Origin: Rachicladosporium sp. CCFEE 5018
Taxonomy: Eukaryota > Ascomycota > Dothideomycetes > Cladosporiales > Cladosporiaceae
Assembly (NCBI GenBank): GCA_002077045.2
Contig: KZ111219.1
Span: forward strand, 1 to 34,975
Direction: 5' to 3'
DNA length: 34,975 nucleotides
The translations under genes were made by a program, and so were the position numbers. Every line of letters starts with the position of its first letter. Position 1 is the stretch's first letter. Below, one piece after another: positions 21,061 to 31,507 of the stretch. The notes beneath the pieces are model-generated. The model had not been told where the DNA came from. It was given only the letters and a program-made list of their open reading frames with translations, and ran no database searches.

Positions 21061-21731
21061 CTACTCTCCCCACGCTATGCGCACACACTCCCGCGCGTTG
21101 GCATCCCTCACGTGCAAGTAGAATGGTTGGTCTACTGTCGGGAAATAGTATAGGTGCTGATAGCGGAGCTGGAGGTGGCGTTTCCATTTCTTGGGGTCAT
21201 CAGCACCAACTTGCTTCAACTTCGGCGCGTGGTTCTGAGGGTCTTGATCTAGAAGATCTAAGTCGCGCTTCTTCGCAATCCACGACCCTGGCGCTTTGAT
21301 CGTCTTGAGCGCCATCGGGCCACACATGACTGAGCAAAATCAGATGCAGTCCATATCAGAGACTTGAGCTTGACTTACGGCAACGAAGTATGTTGCCTGG
21401 CGCTGTGTCAGCACAGCGTCGCGGTTCACACATGCTCAGACTGCGAAACTTACTTCCACCTGCCTAGATATAGGTGTTTGAGCGTGCACTGCCCATCTAG
21501 TGCTGCTGGGCAGTGCTTGATGTCGTATGGTTGTTCGAAGAATGTGTGCCCACAGGAAGCGAAAAATGTTTCGACCAGCTTGTGCCACTCCTGCGCACGT
21601 GATGATTGGTGTGATCGTCCAGGCTCTTCTCTGTCGGTACACGTGGATCCTTCCAGATGACAGCATTGGGTACCGGAAGTTCGCTGCATACAGTATGGCT
21701 TGTGACCCCGAGCCCGTTGAAAAGATGGCAA
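21061..21731 (-). CDS. Unrecognised protein, at least three exons
   Basis: Minus-strand coding-like exons: 21731-21451 (contains VETFFASCGHTFFEQPYDIK, CPAALDGQCTLKHLYLGRW), a short middle exon near 21400-21377 (RQATYFVA) flanked by GTAAGT donors and a CTGACACAG acceptor, and a last exon ending at 21061 (KKWKRHLQLRYQHLYYFPTV, VRDANARECVRIAWGE). Phases of the middle exon are not settled, so borders are approximate. No domain is recognised. It is convergent with the patatin relic and may be a neighbour within the same element or a separate gene. Confidence 0.45.
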
Positions 21732-21953
21732 ACAGGCTCAGCCCATGCTGTGCGAGAGGCGACTCAATTACCAGCCGCGTCCGACATCCACGCACCTCTT
21801 CCTTGACCAGTGTGAGGCGTCAACGGTCCCGAGATATCGCACGCTAGCCCAAGAAAGTACAGACCGGGGCCCACGCCGAGTCGATTGCAGTGCTATCATG
21901 CAGGTGAGCTAAGGCTGCATGTCCTCGTTTAGCCAGCGCTATTTAATGCTGGT

Positions 21954-23284
21954 ATGGTCTCCACGAAGCGTGGTGTTCTCTTGCTCTCTGTCTCCGCCGC
22001 ACGCACGATGAAACACCGAACGGTGCGTCGGTGGGCGGTGATGTCAGCCATATCTAGCGAAGGCTTGCTCATCCGCATCCTGATTACTTCTCCCATACGG
22101 TCAGAGCAGGCAGTATCACCCATCGACGCCAGGGTGGACGCGCTAGCGATCAACAGCAATTCGCACTCCGACAGATGTCGAAAGCTAGTCGCACAGCATG
22201 CCTCGAAGATGAGTCACAACATGCCGCTGCTCGGCCCTCGATGCTTCAGTCCGCGAGATGTGTACGTATTTGCTCACGCGGTTCGAACCACTACACATAG
22301 CTACCACAGTTTCCTTGTCAAAACCTACAGCCAACCGAGCCTCCATACTGAATATCTCCTGGCCTTGAAAAATACAGAGAGTCCGTCAGACGTGCACAGG
22401 GTACAGCCAGAACTGCTGCCCGCAGTGATTCATCTTGCGATGCGTTTGGCGCAGTGCATTGCTGCTGGTCTAGATCAGCTCGCGATGCAAACAACGTATC
22501 GTAATTTAGATATCGTCTGGCCAGAGCGCCGTGGCGGCACGACCTTGAGCCTCGAAGAAATGGGACGCTGCTGGACGGTCATGGTCCAGCACGAACTTTG
22601 CGAGAGAAGGGGCGTTAGATCCTCGCGACCAGAGCAGTCGGGGCCGAAGAATAGCTATGACACGAGCCACAAGATCGGTCTAATGAATGCGAAACTGATT
22701 GAGAGCATGGGTCCTGACTGGCAGTCTTACACCGTGCCAGCAGCCATCGCCGGTAAGTCGGGTTAGAGGTGACGACAACCTTGTGAGTAATAGCGCGGAG
22801 ACTGACATCCTGTCAGCAATCATGCCTGCCGGCGGCGAGTTCCCCCGTGAGCTCGTACGCAAAGCCAACTTTGGCGAGCTTGACGAAGCAGTGGCGATCG
22901 TGCCGAAGCTGCTTATAAGACATCGGAGCATATTAGTCCAGATTGACCGCCGCCATGCGCGAGATCCAGCCGCGGGTATTCACGATGCTATTATCTCCTA
23001 AGTACGCCAAGTATGTCCACTGTCTCTTTACTTACAGCAATAGGTACTGGGTCGCATGCATGCACCTGGGCTTCGACAAATCCGACCAGTCTCCCAGGCC
23101 GCTGCATCTTACACCACCTCATGACGACGTCCCTTTCACGACTTTAATGCCGGAATCGAGCATGAGCATTGATAGTACAGCCCTGTTCATGATACACGAT
23201 CTCGAGGCCTTTTTCGCGCAATGCGTTGATATCACAGGCGAGGCCAAGCTTACGGGAACTACACGTACCCGTCCATCGCTTTAA
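21954..23284 (+). CDS. Unrecognised protein, possibly broken
   Basis: An open frame from 21954 to 22756 looks coding mainly from about 22190 on (YHSFLVKTYSQPSLHTEYLL, LDQLAMQTTYRNLDIVWPER). A GTAAGT donor at 22753 and a CTGTCAG acceptor at 22819 join in phase to AIMPAGGEFPRELVRKANFG. A likely intron (GTATTC at 22979 to TTACAG near 23036) leads to NRYWVACMHLGFDKSDQSPR, ending at 23284, but the phases at that junction disagree by one base. The true start is unclear because the first 70 codons have an antisense open frame. No family is recognised. Confidence 0.4.
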
Positions 23285-23988
23285 TCATGCTAATTTCGCC
23301 GATACTCTAACATGCGACATACGAACACATTTCATATCGTCTTAAGCACAATCGGATTTTCAATGATCTTCACTGTTGCACGGTGGAGCTTGACCACTAC
23401 CCAACGATAGACAGCCCTACTGCTGTCTACTTACCAAGTCCACCAGACAATCGATCCCAAGGCGGGCCAGTTTTGCGAAACACAAGGTGTCGTCTTGACC
23501 GCGCTGCGACTTCCTATCTGCGGAAAGAGTCAGGTGGATGCTATGGTGGTATTGCTAACGAGTTACACTGGTATATGTGATGTCATCCTTTAACCCGAAC
23601 GCTCCTCCTAGTCCATCCGTCCCCATGTAACATGCACATACATGCGTGCTTTCTAGTCCCTGACGGAGCAACGAGGAAAGACGTGAGACCCTTATAGCGC
23701 AAACGAACGCGAATTCCCCCTGATTCATCTTGTGAGGATCTAGGCTGGCAGTCTTGGCTAGGGATGCAAATCTTGGGCTTGTACTTACCGTTCTGCGCAT
23801 ATGATAGACGTTGGTAACGACTCTTAGATGACCTCCTAAGCCTGAGGCCTGTGATCCTGCTATGTCCAGAGGGCTGCAATAGCTATTGCTCCACTTTAGC
23901 CTACATAGCGAACGAACAGCGTTGGGAGACTGAAGAACAATATCGGGAAGTCGCTCATTTCAAGAGGTATATGATTGGTCGCGTTCCC
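23285..23988. other. No recognised gene
   Basis: Only short ORFs are present on both strands. The minus-strand ORF at 23555-23879 is basic and shows no domain. The right end abuts the sirtuin tail. Confidence 0.35.
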
Positions 23989-24874
23989 TCATACCTCAAC
24001 GCCTAGAGCTGCGCCGATGATCGAGGGCAGACTCTCCGAGGCATCGTCGCTTACGAACCAAGCATCTATGTTAGACTCTAGGTTCGCCCACGGAAAAGTT
24101 GAAGAAAGCGATATCTGCACTCATAGCCTGCGCTTCTGACACGAATGGAGTCTTATCTGTCCCAACGACAAGCACAAGATCGATGGATGATGCGAGACGG
24201 AACTCATCATCGATATGACGCAAGCCTTCCGCTGGGAGCCTCTCACCGAACCAACAAATTCCAGGTCGCATCATCCCCAGTCCACAACGGCATCGTGGTA
24301 CACTTGCTGCAGGAATATGGGGCAGTAGGATCTGAGGGTTCCACGCGTCCCACGGTGCGATGATCATGCCTGGAACCGTCGGTAACTCGCTCGTGTTCTG
24401 ACCAGTGAACGTACAGGAATCGTGAGAGCAACATATCGCAAATGCGGATCCGTGCATGTTGACTAGCTGGCTGTCTTCGTGGCCTGTTCGTTCTAGAAGA
24501 TCTGGCAATATCAGCACTTACTGTGGACCAATATCTCGTGACCCTCGTAATTTACCGTCTATGTTCTGAGATATGGTCAAGCATCCAAGTTTCGATTTGG
24601 TGAGTTCTGCTATGGCAATGTGACCACGATTGGGCGTAGCTATGCGCGCTGGCTGCCGGAAGCTTTCGGTATTCCACCGTACTGGTATCGGATCCATATC
24701 AAAGGCTGACTTTGTTAAGGCCTGATTCGTTTGGCGACCCCAAAACCCTGGATCATCTCGAAAAGTTGGCAAACCTGACGGGCGAGAAAGTCCCGCTCCG
24801 ACTATCAATAATATGCGTTCAGCTGCACAAATAGCTGCCACAAGCGAACATGTCTCGTCCTTGGTGTCAGCCAT
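23989..24874 (-). CDS. Sir2-family NAD-dependent protein deacylase (sirtuin)
   Basis: Exon 1 (24874-24556) and exon 2 from 24501 are joined by a 54-nt intron. I start at MADTKDETC, since an upstream in-frame start adds only a non-conserved leader. Seen motifs: GAGLSRPSGLPTFRD (NAD binding), TISQNIDDL, catalytic His in NMHGSAF, zinc-site cysteines in CCSHDSC and CRCG, WFGE and LVVGTD. QNIDDL and the overall order recall SIRT5/CobB-type sirtuins. The zinc cysteines are irregularly spaced (Cx4-5C and CxC rather than CxxC). The exon frame stops at 24071 (249 residues). A plausible missing tail (LESNIDAWFVSDDASESLPS) continues to 23989 in the next frame, so a one-base C-terminal frameshift is likely. 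Sirtuins remove acyl groups from lysines using NAD. Confidence 0.85.
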
Positions 24875-25096
24875 GTTTCTGTACTTGCCAGTAGGTACGA
24901 AGTAGGTGCGATAGGTCACTTAGTACGCGAGAGGGGGAGGAGGTCCTAACGCGTGCCCACCGCGGCTAGGATTGTTTCACAGCTGACCGGCTTAGTAGCT
25001 AGCGTCAAGTCTTGGCCGGCGTGTCTTGGATCCCGATATCCTAGCATACTCACTACACTTTCTTCCTTCGAAGAACATTCAAGATCATAGTCGATC

Positions 25097-25894
25097 ATGG
25101 CAGAGAGCAGTCAGTACCACGATACAGATGATGTCCCTTCTCGAACAGAAGTGATCGAAGCATGCCGATGGCCAGGTCGTGAGTTCTTGAGCGCGGCAGA
25201 CACCGATCCTGAGGTCATCAAACTGCGCGGTTTTGCTATCAAACACGGAAGCGTTGATATCTCAGAGTTCCATACGCAAAGAGGAGCTCGCCAACTGGTG
25301 GATCCTGATATCCTGAAAGTACCAAAAGTTTACACCTTCTTTCAGCAGGACGAGGAAGGGTTTCTAGTCTTGGAACACGTGCCAGACCGAACACTGTCAA
25401 TACTGGACTCCAAGTCGATTGCGGCAATTGCAGACGCACTCATACACCTACATGGCTTCACTAGGTCAACACAAGGTCCTGTGTCTGGTGGCACATCCAA
25501 GGGACTTCTATGGGACAATGATAAGCCGATCATTTTCACATCTAAATACTATCTCGAGGAACATCTAAATCGGAAGCTTCTGCACACCTCCCGCAGGATT
25601 GACCTCCGTGATTGCAGATTGAGCTTCACGCACCTTGATCCTGTACCACGCAACGTCCGTTTCACCCAAGATGGGCGCGCATGCCCACTTGACTGGGGCT
25701 CGGCAGGCTACTACCCGCCATGGTTTGAGCGTTGCGCACTCCGTTTGAATACTGGTAGCAATGGTACCGACATTGAGTACTGCCAGCTTTTAGAGGAAGC
25801 CTTGCAGTCAGCTAGCGTTGCGGATGAGACCGAGCAGTTTTACATCTGCCAAATGTTGACCGTGGTCTACAACAACATTCGGTACAGCTGGTGA
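25097..25894 (+). CDS. Aminoglycoside-phosphotransferase-like small-molecule kinase (APH family)
   Basis: A single-exon 265-residue ORF starts MAESSQYHDTDD. The kinase-like fold shows a hinge-like FLVLEHVPDRTL at about residue 95, the Brenner-type catalytic loop HLDPVPRNVRF at about 179-189 (Asp base, Asn for Mg), and the metal-binding DWGSAGYYPPWFE at about 199-211. It ends VVYNNIRYSW. Fungal proteins of this family are abundant, often subtelomeric, and phosphorylate unknown small molecules. The protein is short at the N-lobe: I see no clear ATP-binding Lys or Gly loop, so activity is uncertain. A diverged relative lies at 29430-30587 on the other strand. The flanking promoter is at about 24920-25096. 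Confidence 0.85.
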   Translation: MAESSQYHDTDDVPSRTEVIEACRWPGREFLSAADTDPEVIKLRGFAIKHGSVDISEFHTQRGARQLVDPDILKVPKVYTFFQQDEEGFLVLEHVPDRTLSILDSKSIAAIADALIHLHGFTRSTQGPVSGGTSKGLLWDNDKPIIFTSKYYLEEHLNRKLLHTSRRIDLRDCRLSFTHLDPVPRNVRFTQDGRACPLDWGSAGYYPPWFERCALRLNTGSNGTDIEYCQLLEEALQSASVADETEQFYICQMLTVVYNNIRYSW

Positions 25895-26292
25895 GTTTCA
25901 CAAGGCTCTAGATCATTTCCTTCTACTCACTGAAGCAGGTCTCCGAATGTAGGAAGAAAAAGAAAAAAGTGGAGGCTGAACGTCGTAACAGCGATTGAAG
26001 AAAGGCCACTAATGTAGGTAGTCGAGGAAGGTTAATGAGAACCTCGGGTCTGAGATACGTGGAAGATGCATGGAGGGATTCCTACTGGAAGCTTCGAGGC
26101 TTCGAACTCACAGCTTCAACGATCCGTCTACTACAACCCTATCTTCCCTACGACGATACAGTGGGGCAGTACCACGTCGCATCCACACCAATGAGTCGAG
26201 CGTGCAGAACAAACCGGTTTGTATTAAGCAGCGTTGCGCTCTCTGCCCTGCCAATGCTACCAAATCAGTACACCAAATCAATACAGTGTCTC
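25895..26292. other. Spacer between kinase and DUF7770-like gene
   Basis: 398 nt with only short non-conserved ORFs, between two convergent genes. No RNA gene or repeat is seen. Confidence 0.35.
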
Positions 26293-27147
26293 CTACTCGT
26301 CCGCGCGTTCTTCATCGTGCTCTTCCTCGTCATCATCGTCCTCTTCATCATCGCTAGTACTAGCTCTGTTGCGTGCGAGTTCCTCTCCTTGTTCAGCCGA
26401 CACCTCGAGTGCGCTTCTTTGAGATACCCACTGAGCGTGTAAATGCCTTCTCTGGGGCATCTGAGTTGCGAATCCGACGGGATTGACATTCAACGCCTGC
26501 AAATACTGCGCCACTGTCGCTCGATGTGTAGGATCCCTAGCTAATTCGAACAACCGCGCTATCCGTTCTTCACGATCAATCTTCTTCGTCAATTCTCTCT
26601 GACTTGTTCCTGGATCGTCCCACGTGCCTTGCTTGATAGGCCACGGTACTCTTTCGCGCAATATGGAATACATGTATGGTAAGTTCGAGTGAAGATGAAG
26701 AGCAGATCCTTGTGCAACAAAACTAGGTAGCTCAAGGCGTTGAAGAACGATAATACTGCGACCGTCAACAGTGTACAGCATTTGACAGCAAATTACACCT
26801 CACTTCCAGTATCTGCAGCCAATTCCACCGTCTGTGAAATTGTACCGATCGAATCCCTCTGTTCTCAGTGTGGAGTCGACTTCTCGGGGGGTGAAGTGTC
26901 TTTGGGCAGGGAAGTCGAAATGGGTAATCTCAGAGGTGCTCTCGTGATACGTCCTAGGTGCTATCTCATAAATTCCGTCCACATACCCAGGTTCAGTCTT
27001 CATGTTGAGCTGTACGGATCCGCCATGTGACAGTAGAAGGTATGTCATGGTATTATGATTGTTGCTTCCTTTGCTGTTTCCCAATTGACCGGTGTTATGA
27101 ACAGTGACACGAATCGGCCGAACCGGTCTTAGAAAGGGGTCGCTCAT
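26293..27147 (-). CDS. DUF7770-like fungal protein with acidic tail
   Basis: Exon 1 (27147-26804) and exon 2 (26755-26293) are joined by a 48-nt intron (GTGAGG donor, GTCGCAG acceptor); phases agree and give 268 residues. The N-terminal part reads PIRVTVHNTGQLGNSK, MTYLLLSHGGSVQLNMKTEP and GGIGCRYW, which resembles the fungal DUF7770 family (unknown function). The C-terminal part is helical and ends in an acidic run (SDDEEDDDDEEEHDEERADE) encoded by a TCATC-rich low-complexity stretch at about 26290-26350. No signal peptide or membrane segment is seen. A partial relative is at 31508-31993. The DUF assignment is from memory of the family and should be treated as likely, not certain. Confidence 0.68.
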
Positions 27148-27876
27148 AGTGTCATGCAGAGATCACGCTAAGCTTGCTTCTTATGAATAATCTTACGATC
27201 ACAAGCACGAGGAACAATTATGCAATTCCTGGGGACAAGCTCCTGATAGTAAAAAAGCAGCTCAATGCTACCTAAGTAGGAGCAGTGAACGCCTCTTTTT
27301 CAAGTTTGACGCATGAAGGCAACTAAAACCGGGCCTATCTCAGGCGGTTGGCGAATGAGAGACGACCGTGGGAAATCAGTGTCGGGAGGGTAACGTCCAT
27401 CCCTACGTGGCGAGCCACCCACCGTGACGAGCTAGATTCACAGTTCAGACCTTAGAATCCTATCCCTCGTGTGTCTGCGACCCCGTCCTAGGGTCTGGTC
27501 ACTCTCTAGCTGTTCCCCTACAACGAGGCCGAGCGGTGACGGGATTCCCCTGTGTTGCGCATGCGTCAAGCAAGGTGGAGGTCTGATGTGACGTGTGCAG
27601 ATAAGCTCCATAAATTTCAGCGCTCAAGAACTGGGATTATCATCGCAACATGTTTCTCGATGCAGCACCAAAGAAGTGGAATGTTGGAGTCAACATAGGT
27701 GCTATTCAGTTTGTTCATTGATCGTTATCCTGCACCATAAATCCTAGGGAGTACTGATGGCGAATCTTGCGCCACGACTACATTTGGACCATGATAGCGG
27801 AGTGTACACGATGTCCGTGCACTCATGTCCCCACACATTCAAATCCAGCTGCACGCCAACTCCACACCATGACATG
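27148..27876. other. Intergenic, no gene recognised
   Basis: 729 nt without a supported ORF. It probably includes the promoter of the DUF7770-like gene on its left side and the 3' flank of the bHLH relic on its right. Confidence 0.35.
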
Positions 27877-28819
27877 CTACCCTAGCTTCTGCAGCGTGGG
27901 TATCTGCAAGCCCTGCAAATACCTCAAGACGGAGCACTCGTCGCAGCGAACCAGCCTTTGCAATCCCACGATCTGGTCTTGCAGAGACTTGACAAAGTCT
28001 ACCGAACGCACGTTCTCTGCTTCGAGGCGTTCGATGTGCTTCGTCGCGGCGGAGATGACGACGGCTTTTGAGGGGCCCTTTATCGAGCGGCTAGAGTTTT
28101 AGATGTCGAGAGAGCATGGATAGCTTTTCTTGAGGACGGGCACTTTCGAGGTGAGGGTATCGAGCTACGAACGAAGGTTGTTGCGGTAACGGCTTTCGAC
28201 GACGCTGTGTAATACGCGGGAGGATTTGGTGGACGATGTTGAGTTCGGGCGCTTAAGTGGCGGCCTGCGCAACCCGGACCTGCCCTCGTTTGGTATTGTG
28301 GGTAAGCGGTCACGGGCACGCGTTGGAGCAATTGCCACCTTAGGCCTCGCTGTAGCTGGTTGTGGTGATTGATGAGTAACCATGGGGCTCGTTGATGGTG
28401 CTGACGACGTCTGTGCAGATTGGAGGTAGGAGGGCGCCTGTGGGAAACCATAATCCATATCGCCAGGGCATGATGGGCCTTCTAATAGCGTCGACGGAGA
28501 GAGGTACGGCGCACAAGGCGGGCTCATAGCATGTGCGTTTCGCCCAGATCGTGAGGAGCCATTGACGAGAGTGCAATGCGTTTGTTGCGGAACCTCGCCC
28601 ATTTTCATGGACGGTGTGAGGAGAGACTGGGCGAGGTAGCCTGGTTGTTGTAGTGTCCGCGAACTGCCAGCAGGCTGTTGCCGGAGCAGAGGGTCGGGGG
28701 TGGTATCAATTCCTTGGGTGGTCAGCGGGTCATCAGTGTGTATGTGACGAGATGCGAACCAACATACGATTGCCGGACAGGCAGAGCCCATAGTCGTAAA
28801 TGACCATGTTGGCAGACAT
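27877..28819 (-). pseudogene. bHLH (SREBP-type) transcription factor relic with two in-frame stops
   Basis: Exon 1 (28819-28768, MSANMVIYDYGLCLSGN) and exon 2 (28712-27877) are joined by a 55-nt intron with a GTATGT donor. One reading frame then runs 278 codons to TAG 27877-27879. It encodes a proline/serine-rich N-terminus (DMDYGFPQAPSYLQ), the basic region HSVVESRYRNNL with the Tyr typical of SREBP-like factors, helix 1 (LDTLTSKVPVLKK), helix 2 (KGPSKAVVISAATKHIERLE) and a leucine-zipper-like tail (SLQDQIVGLQRLV). TAG at 28165-28167 cuts helix 1 and TAA at 28099-28101 cuts the loop. An intron from GTAGCT (28168) to TCTAG could remove both stops in frame but would delete most of helix 1. A dead copy is the simpler reading. 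Functional relatives bind E-box or sterol-response-like sites. Confidence 0.82.
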
Positions 28820-29429
28820 GTGTTGTGGTCTTGCAGTATAGAGGATATAGATGTATTATCGGGGAGTGTGCAAGGACTGTATCCTCTGCTCGTCACGAGC
28901 ACAATACTGGAAAGTTCGGAGGCATCCGCGGGCGATCTTTGCAGCTGGCTACCTCGAAGCATTGCAGATGCGAGTCGAAGCTGCCGAGATCGCAAACACG
29001 CAGACACCTCCAGCTGCTTCTACACGTATAGCCGCGTAGCGGGACATGGGGGGCCCAATACAAGCACAAGCTTAGATCGAGGGAGGGCGTCGGCTGGTCC
29101 CGGCTGCCCACCATTAGCTACTTGGTGCCAGGGAATGCGTCGCCAGCTCATCACCCGACGTAAAGGCCTGGGCCGCCTGGCTCTTGATGGATACCGACAA
29201 GTCGCGAGTAGAGTCGCAAAGCACGCTAAGCACTTGCTCATCAGTATAGCATCGATGACTTGGAGTCGAACGATCCCGACGTTGAAACGGCGTCGAATTG
29301 TCGACAAGATGGCTAGTGGACAATCAGGGCGAAACAGCGCCGGCGAGATTGGCGTATACGCCCGCCTAGCAGTTGTGGTCTGTCCAAAATTGACCCTACC
29401 TAATCTGCCCAAGATTAGTGATGTGTCGA
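28820..29429. other. Region upstream of the bHLH relic, no supported gene
   Basis: Overlapping ORFs exist on both strands (28820-29458 plus, 29020-29412 minus) but both are arginine/cysteine-rich, lack domains and look like chance frames in GC-balanced sequence. Confidence 0.3.
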
Positions 29430-30587
29430 CTATAGAGCGCAGAATAACCCGCAGCTGAAGCGAATGCTAGAATTTTCGACAGCGCACAAGCTTGTTATAA
29501 GTCCTCTCTTAACATCATGTCGGTTGCCAACGCTTTCGGCTAATTTCGACACTACGACATGGTCCTGAGGCGTGCATAGCGTAACCTTGTAGTGAAGGCT
29601 TGCCACTTCGAACTCTGGCGGATAGTAGGCCGCGGTCGCCCAGTCTATCAGACCAATATCCCCGTTCTTCAATAGAAGGATATTGCGGGGTAGATCAAGA
29701 TGACATAGACTCAAATCTCGGTGGCTTAGATCGACTTCGTACACGAACTGGGGCATTAATAGCGAGATTTGCCGTAATCGTTTGTCGATACACCTCTGAA
29801 GATCTGAGACGGTCGGAAAGGCAAATTCAGCGCCGTTTTCGCCCCACGGGAAAACTTCGGCTAGGCCGTTGTCAAGAGGTCCCGGTCGCACGCGCCTACG
29901 TGCAGTTACTTGATGCATGACTGCAATAGCATCTGCCACAGCCGAGATGTCTTTAGGACTGCAACCACCATCTACCATGTCTCCGTTAAGATGTTCCATC
30001 ACAATATAGCCCCACTCAAATAGATCCACGTCCGAGGCTTCGAAGTACCGTATTGGCTCGGAAATGCGTAAGGCTCGGCCGGGCGAAATTGCTAATCCAT
30101 CCAGATGAGACCAAGTATGCGCCTGGTTATCAAATTCACGCCTACCTAAGCAGGGCAGGCATCTTTTCATCGTGATTGTTTCCGATATCCTATGGACTAG
30201 TGATTGTGTCTGAGATTCGTTATTTACTCTCAAGAGATCTGTATCACTCGCACGCATAGAGTCATGCCTAGTACTCTGCCATTTTAGTGTATCTGTCTCT
30301 TCGAGTCGAGGTAGAAGCGAGGCATGTTCTAGGCAAACATTGGCGCTGGTCCAGGTCAATATTTTCGCATGAACTAATAGGGTTTGAAGAGCTATGCTTT
30401 TATGGCCGTCGTATGCTTTGCGAATGTTGTAGAATGCGAACAGATGAGGGAGAATGCAGAACGAGAGGGAAAGGGCAGCTATATATATATAGCACGACAA
30501 AAGGTGTACGTCTACGGCCCGTCGCGCCCGCTCGTAACGACAACACTCCGAACATACTACCATTGCATAATGCGCTTGCATATTCAT
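29430..30587 (-). CDS. APH-family kinase-like protein (second copy)
   Basis: A 385-codon frame. The C-terminal two-thirds is clearly kinase-like: hinge GYIVMEHLNGDM at about residue 193-204, catalytic loop CHLDLPRNILLLKNGD at about 293-308, metal-binding IDWATAAYYPPEFE near 312-325, and an end (NSSIRFSCGLF) that matches the end of the 25097 kinase. The first 100 or so codons run through a TA-repeat palindrome (30478-30493, translated YIYI) and look non-coding. The real start is probably internal, perhaps near MRASDTDLL or MKRCLPCLG, or an upstream exon exists. No ATP-site Gly loop is obvious. Function beyond the family fold is unknown. Confidence 0.78.
   Translation of the reverse strand: MNMQAHYAMVVCSECCRYERARRAVDVHLLSCYIYIAALSLSFCILPHLFAFYNIRKAYDGHKSIALQTLLVHAKILTWTSANVCLEHASLLPRLEETDTLKWQSTRHDSMRASDTDLLRVNNESQTQSLVHRISETITMKRCLPCLGRREFDNQAHTWSHLDGLAISPGRALRISEPIRYFEASDVDLFEWGYIVMEHLNGDMVDGGCSPKDISAVADAIAVMHQVTARRRVRPGPLDNGLAEVFPWGENGAEFAFPTVSDLQRCIDKRLRQISLLMPQFVYEVDLSHRDLSLCHLDLPRNILLLKNGDIGLIDWATAAYYPPEFEVASLHYKVTLCTPQDHVVVSKLAESVGNRHDVKRGLITSLCAVENSSIRFSCGLFCAL
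30478..30493. repeat. Perfect 16-bp AT-rich palindrome
   Basis: GCTATATATATATAGC reads the same on both strands. It lies in the doubtful 5' part of the kinase-like frame and is more likely promoter or leader sequence (a TATA-type element) than coding. Confidence 0.6.
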
Positions 30588-31507
30588 TATAAAGGCTCTG
30601 CAACGGGGTTCCGTGAATCTAGGATGGTAGGCATCTTCTTAGCTAGCACAGGTAACATTGTGTGATATGATAAGAGAAAATGAGCGTGCTACATATTCCT
30701 GCTTCTCCTCGTCTGATCCTACCTCTTCACCTAAACTTTGACCCTGTAATCATGTGGCTAGACCCTACCTCATTCGTCCTCTGGTCCAGACATGTCTACT
30801 ACCACGGCAAGGAGAAGCGTGAATAAGTTGGGCCTCAAATCAGCGTCCTTGGTCTCTTAATAGTTCCGTAGCGACGTACCTACTTGGCGAAGCACATTAA
30901 CAACCAGCACGTACCTCTCTATGGCAGCAGAGCGCAAGGCTGTAACTAAGTCCATCCGAGCGGAGAGCATGTCGTAGGCGTAACGGATCTCGAAAGCCTT
31001 CATGTTAGCTAGCTAAGTAATGGCTACAAGCCTAGGAAGGCGCTCTACCGGCCCGCTTCGATTGGCAACGCCCTCTGCTGCTTTCATCTCGTCTTCCCCG
31101 TCCCGTGGCGCTAAGGATCGACACAGAATGCGAAGGGACGGTTCATCGGCCGTGGCAAGCAAGTGAGTCGCATTCGTCATTAACTACGATGAAGGTTAGT
31201 AAGGTAGAAACATTCCCGGAACCGACATTTGAGGAGTTGGTGGTTGCTTCGCATCCTAACGATGCAAAACAAGCTGTTCCAGTGAGGGACTAGGCCCATT
31301 TCGCTCCGTAAAATCTGTGTCTGGAAGTAGATAACCGTTCCGGCGATAACTTTCCATCATTTCACGCCTTAAGTCATTAGCCTGTCGGGCCCTGATTAGA
31401 AAAACCCGTTGAAAGACTTACACCCAAGTTCTACACCTAAGGGGGTGCCCATCTATGAACGTGAAGCGGTAATTCTAGAAGCCATCTCGAAGTGCGAGAC
31501 TAACGAA
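30588..31507. other. Intergenic, no recognised gene
   Basis: 920 nt with only short ORFs. A plus-strand ORF at 31105-31293 (KVSKVETFPEPTFEELVVA) has a coding-like end and could be an exon remnant, but no splice partner was found. Confidence 0.3.

Noticed and set aside
26290..26350. TCATC-rich low-complexity run considered as a regulatory repeat
   Set aside because: It encodes the acidic tail of the DUF7770-like protein in a phase-consistent exon.
28820..29458. Plus-strand ORF of 212 codons
   Set aside because: Arginine/serine-rich, no domain, no splice support, with an equally long antisense frame; taken as chance.
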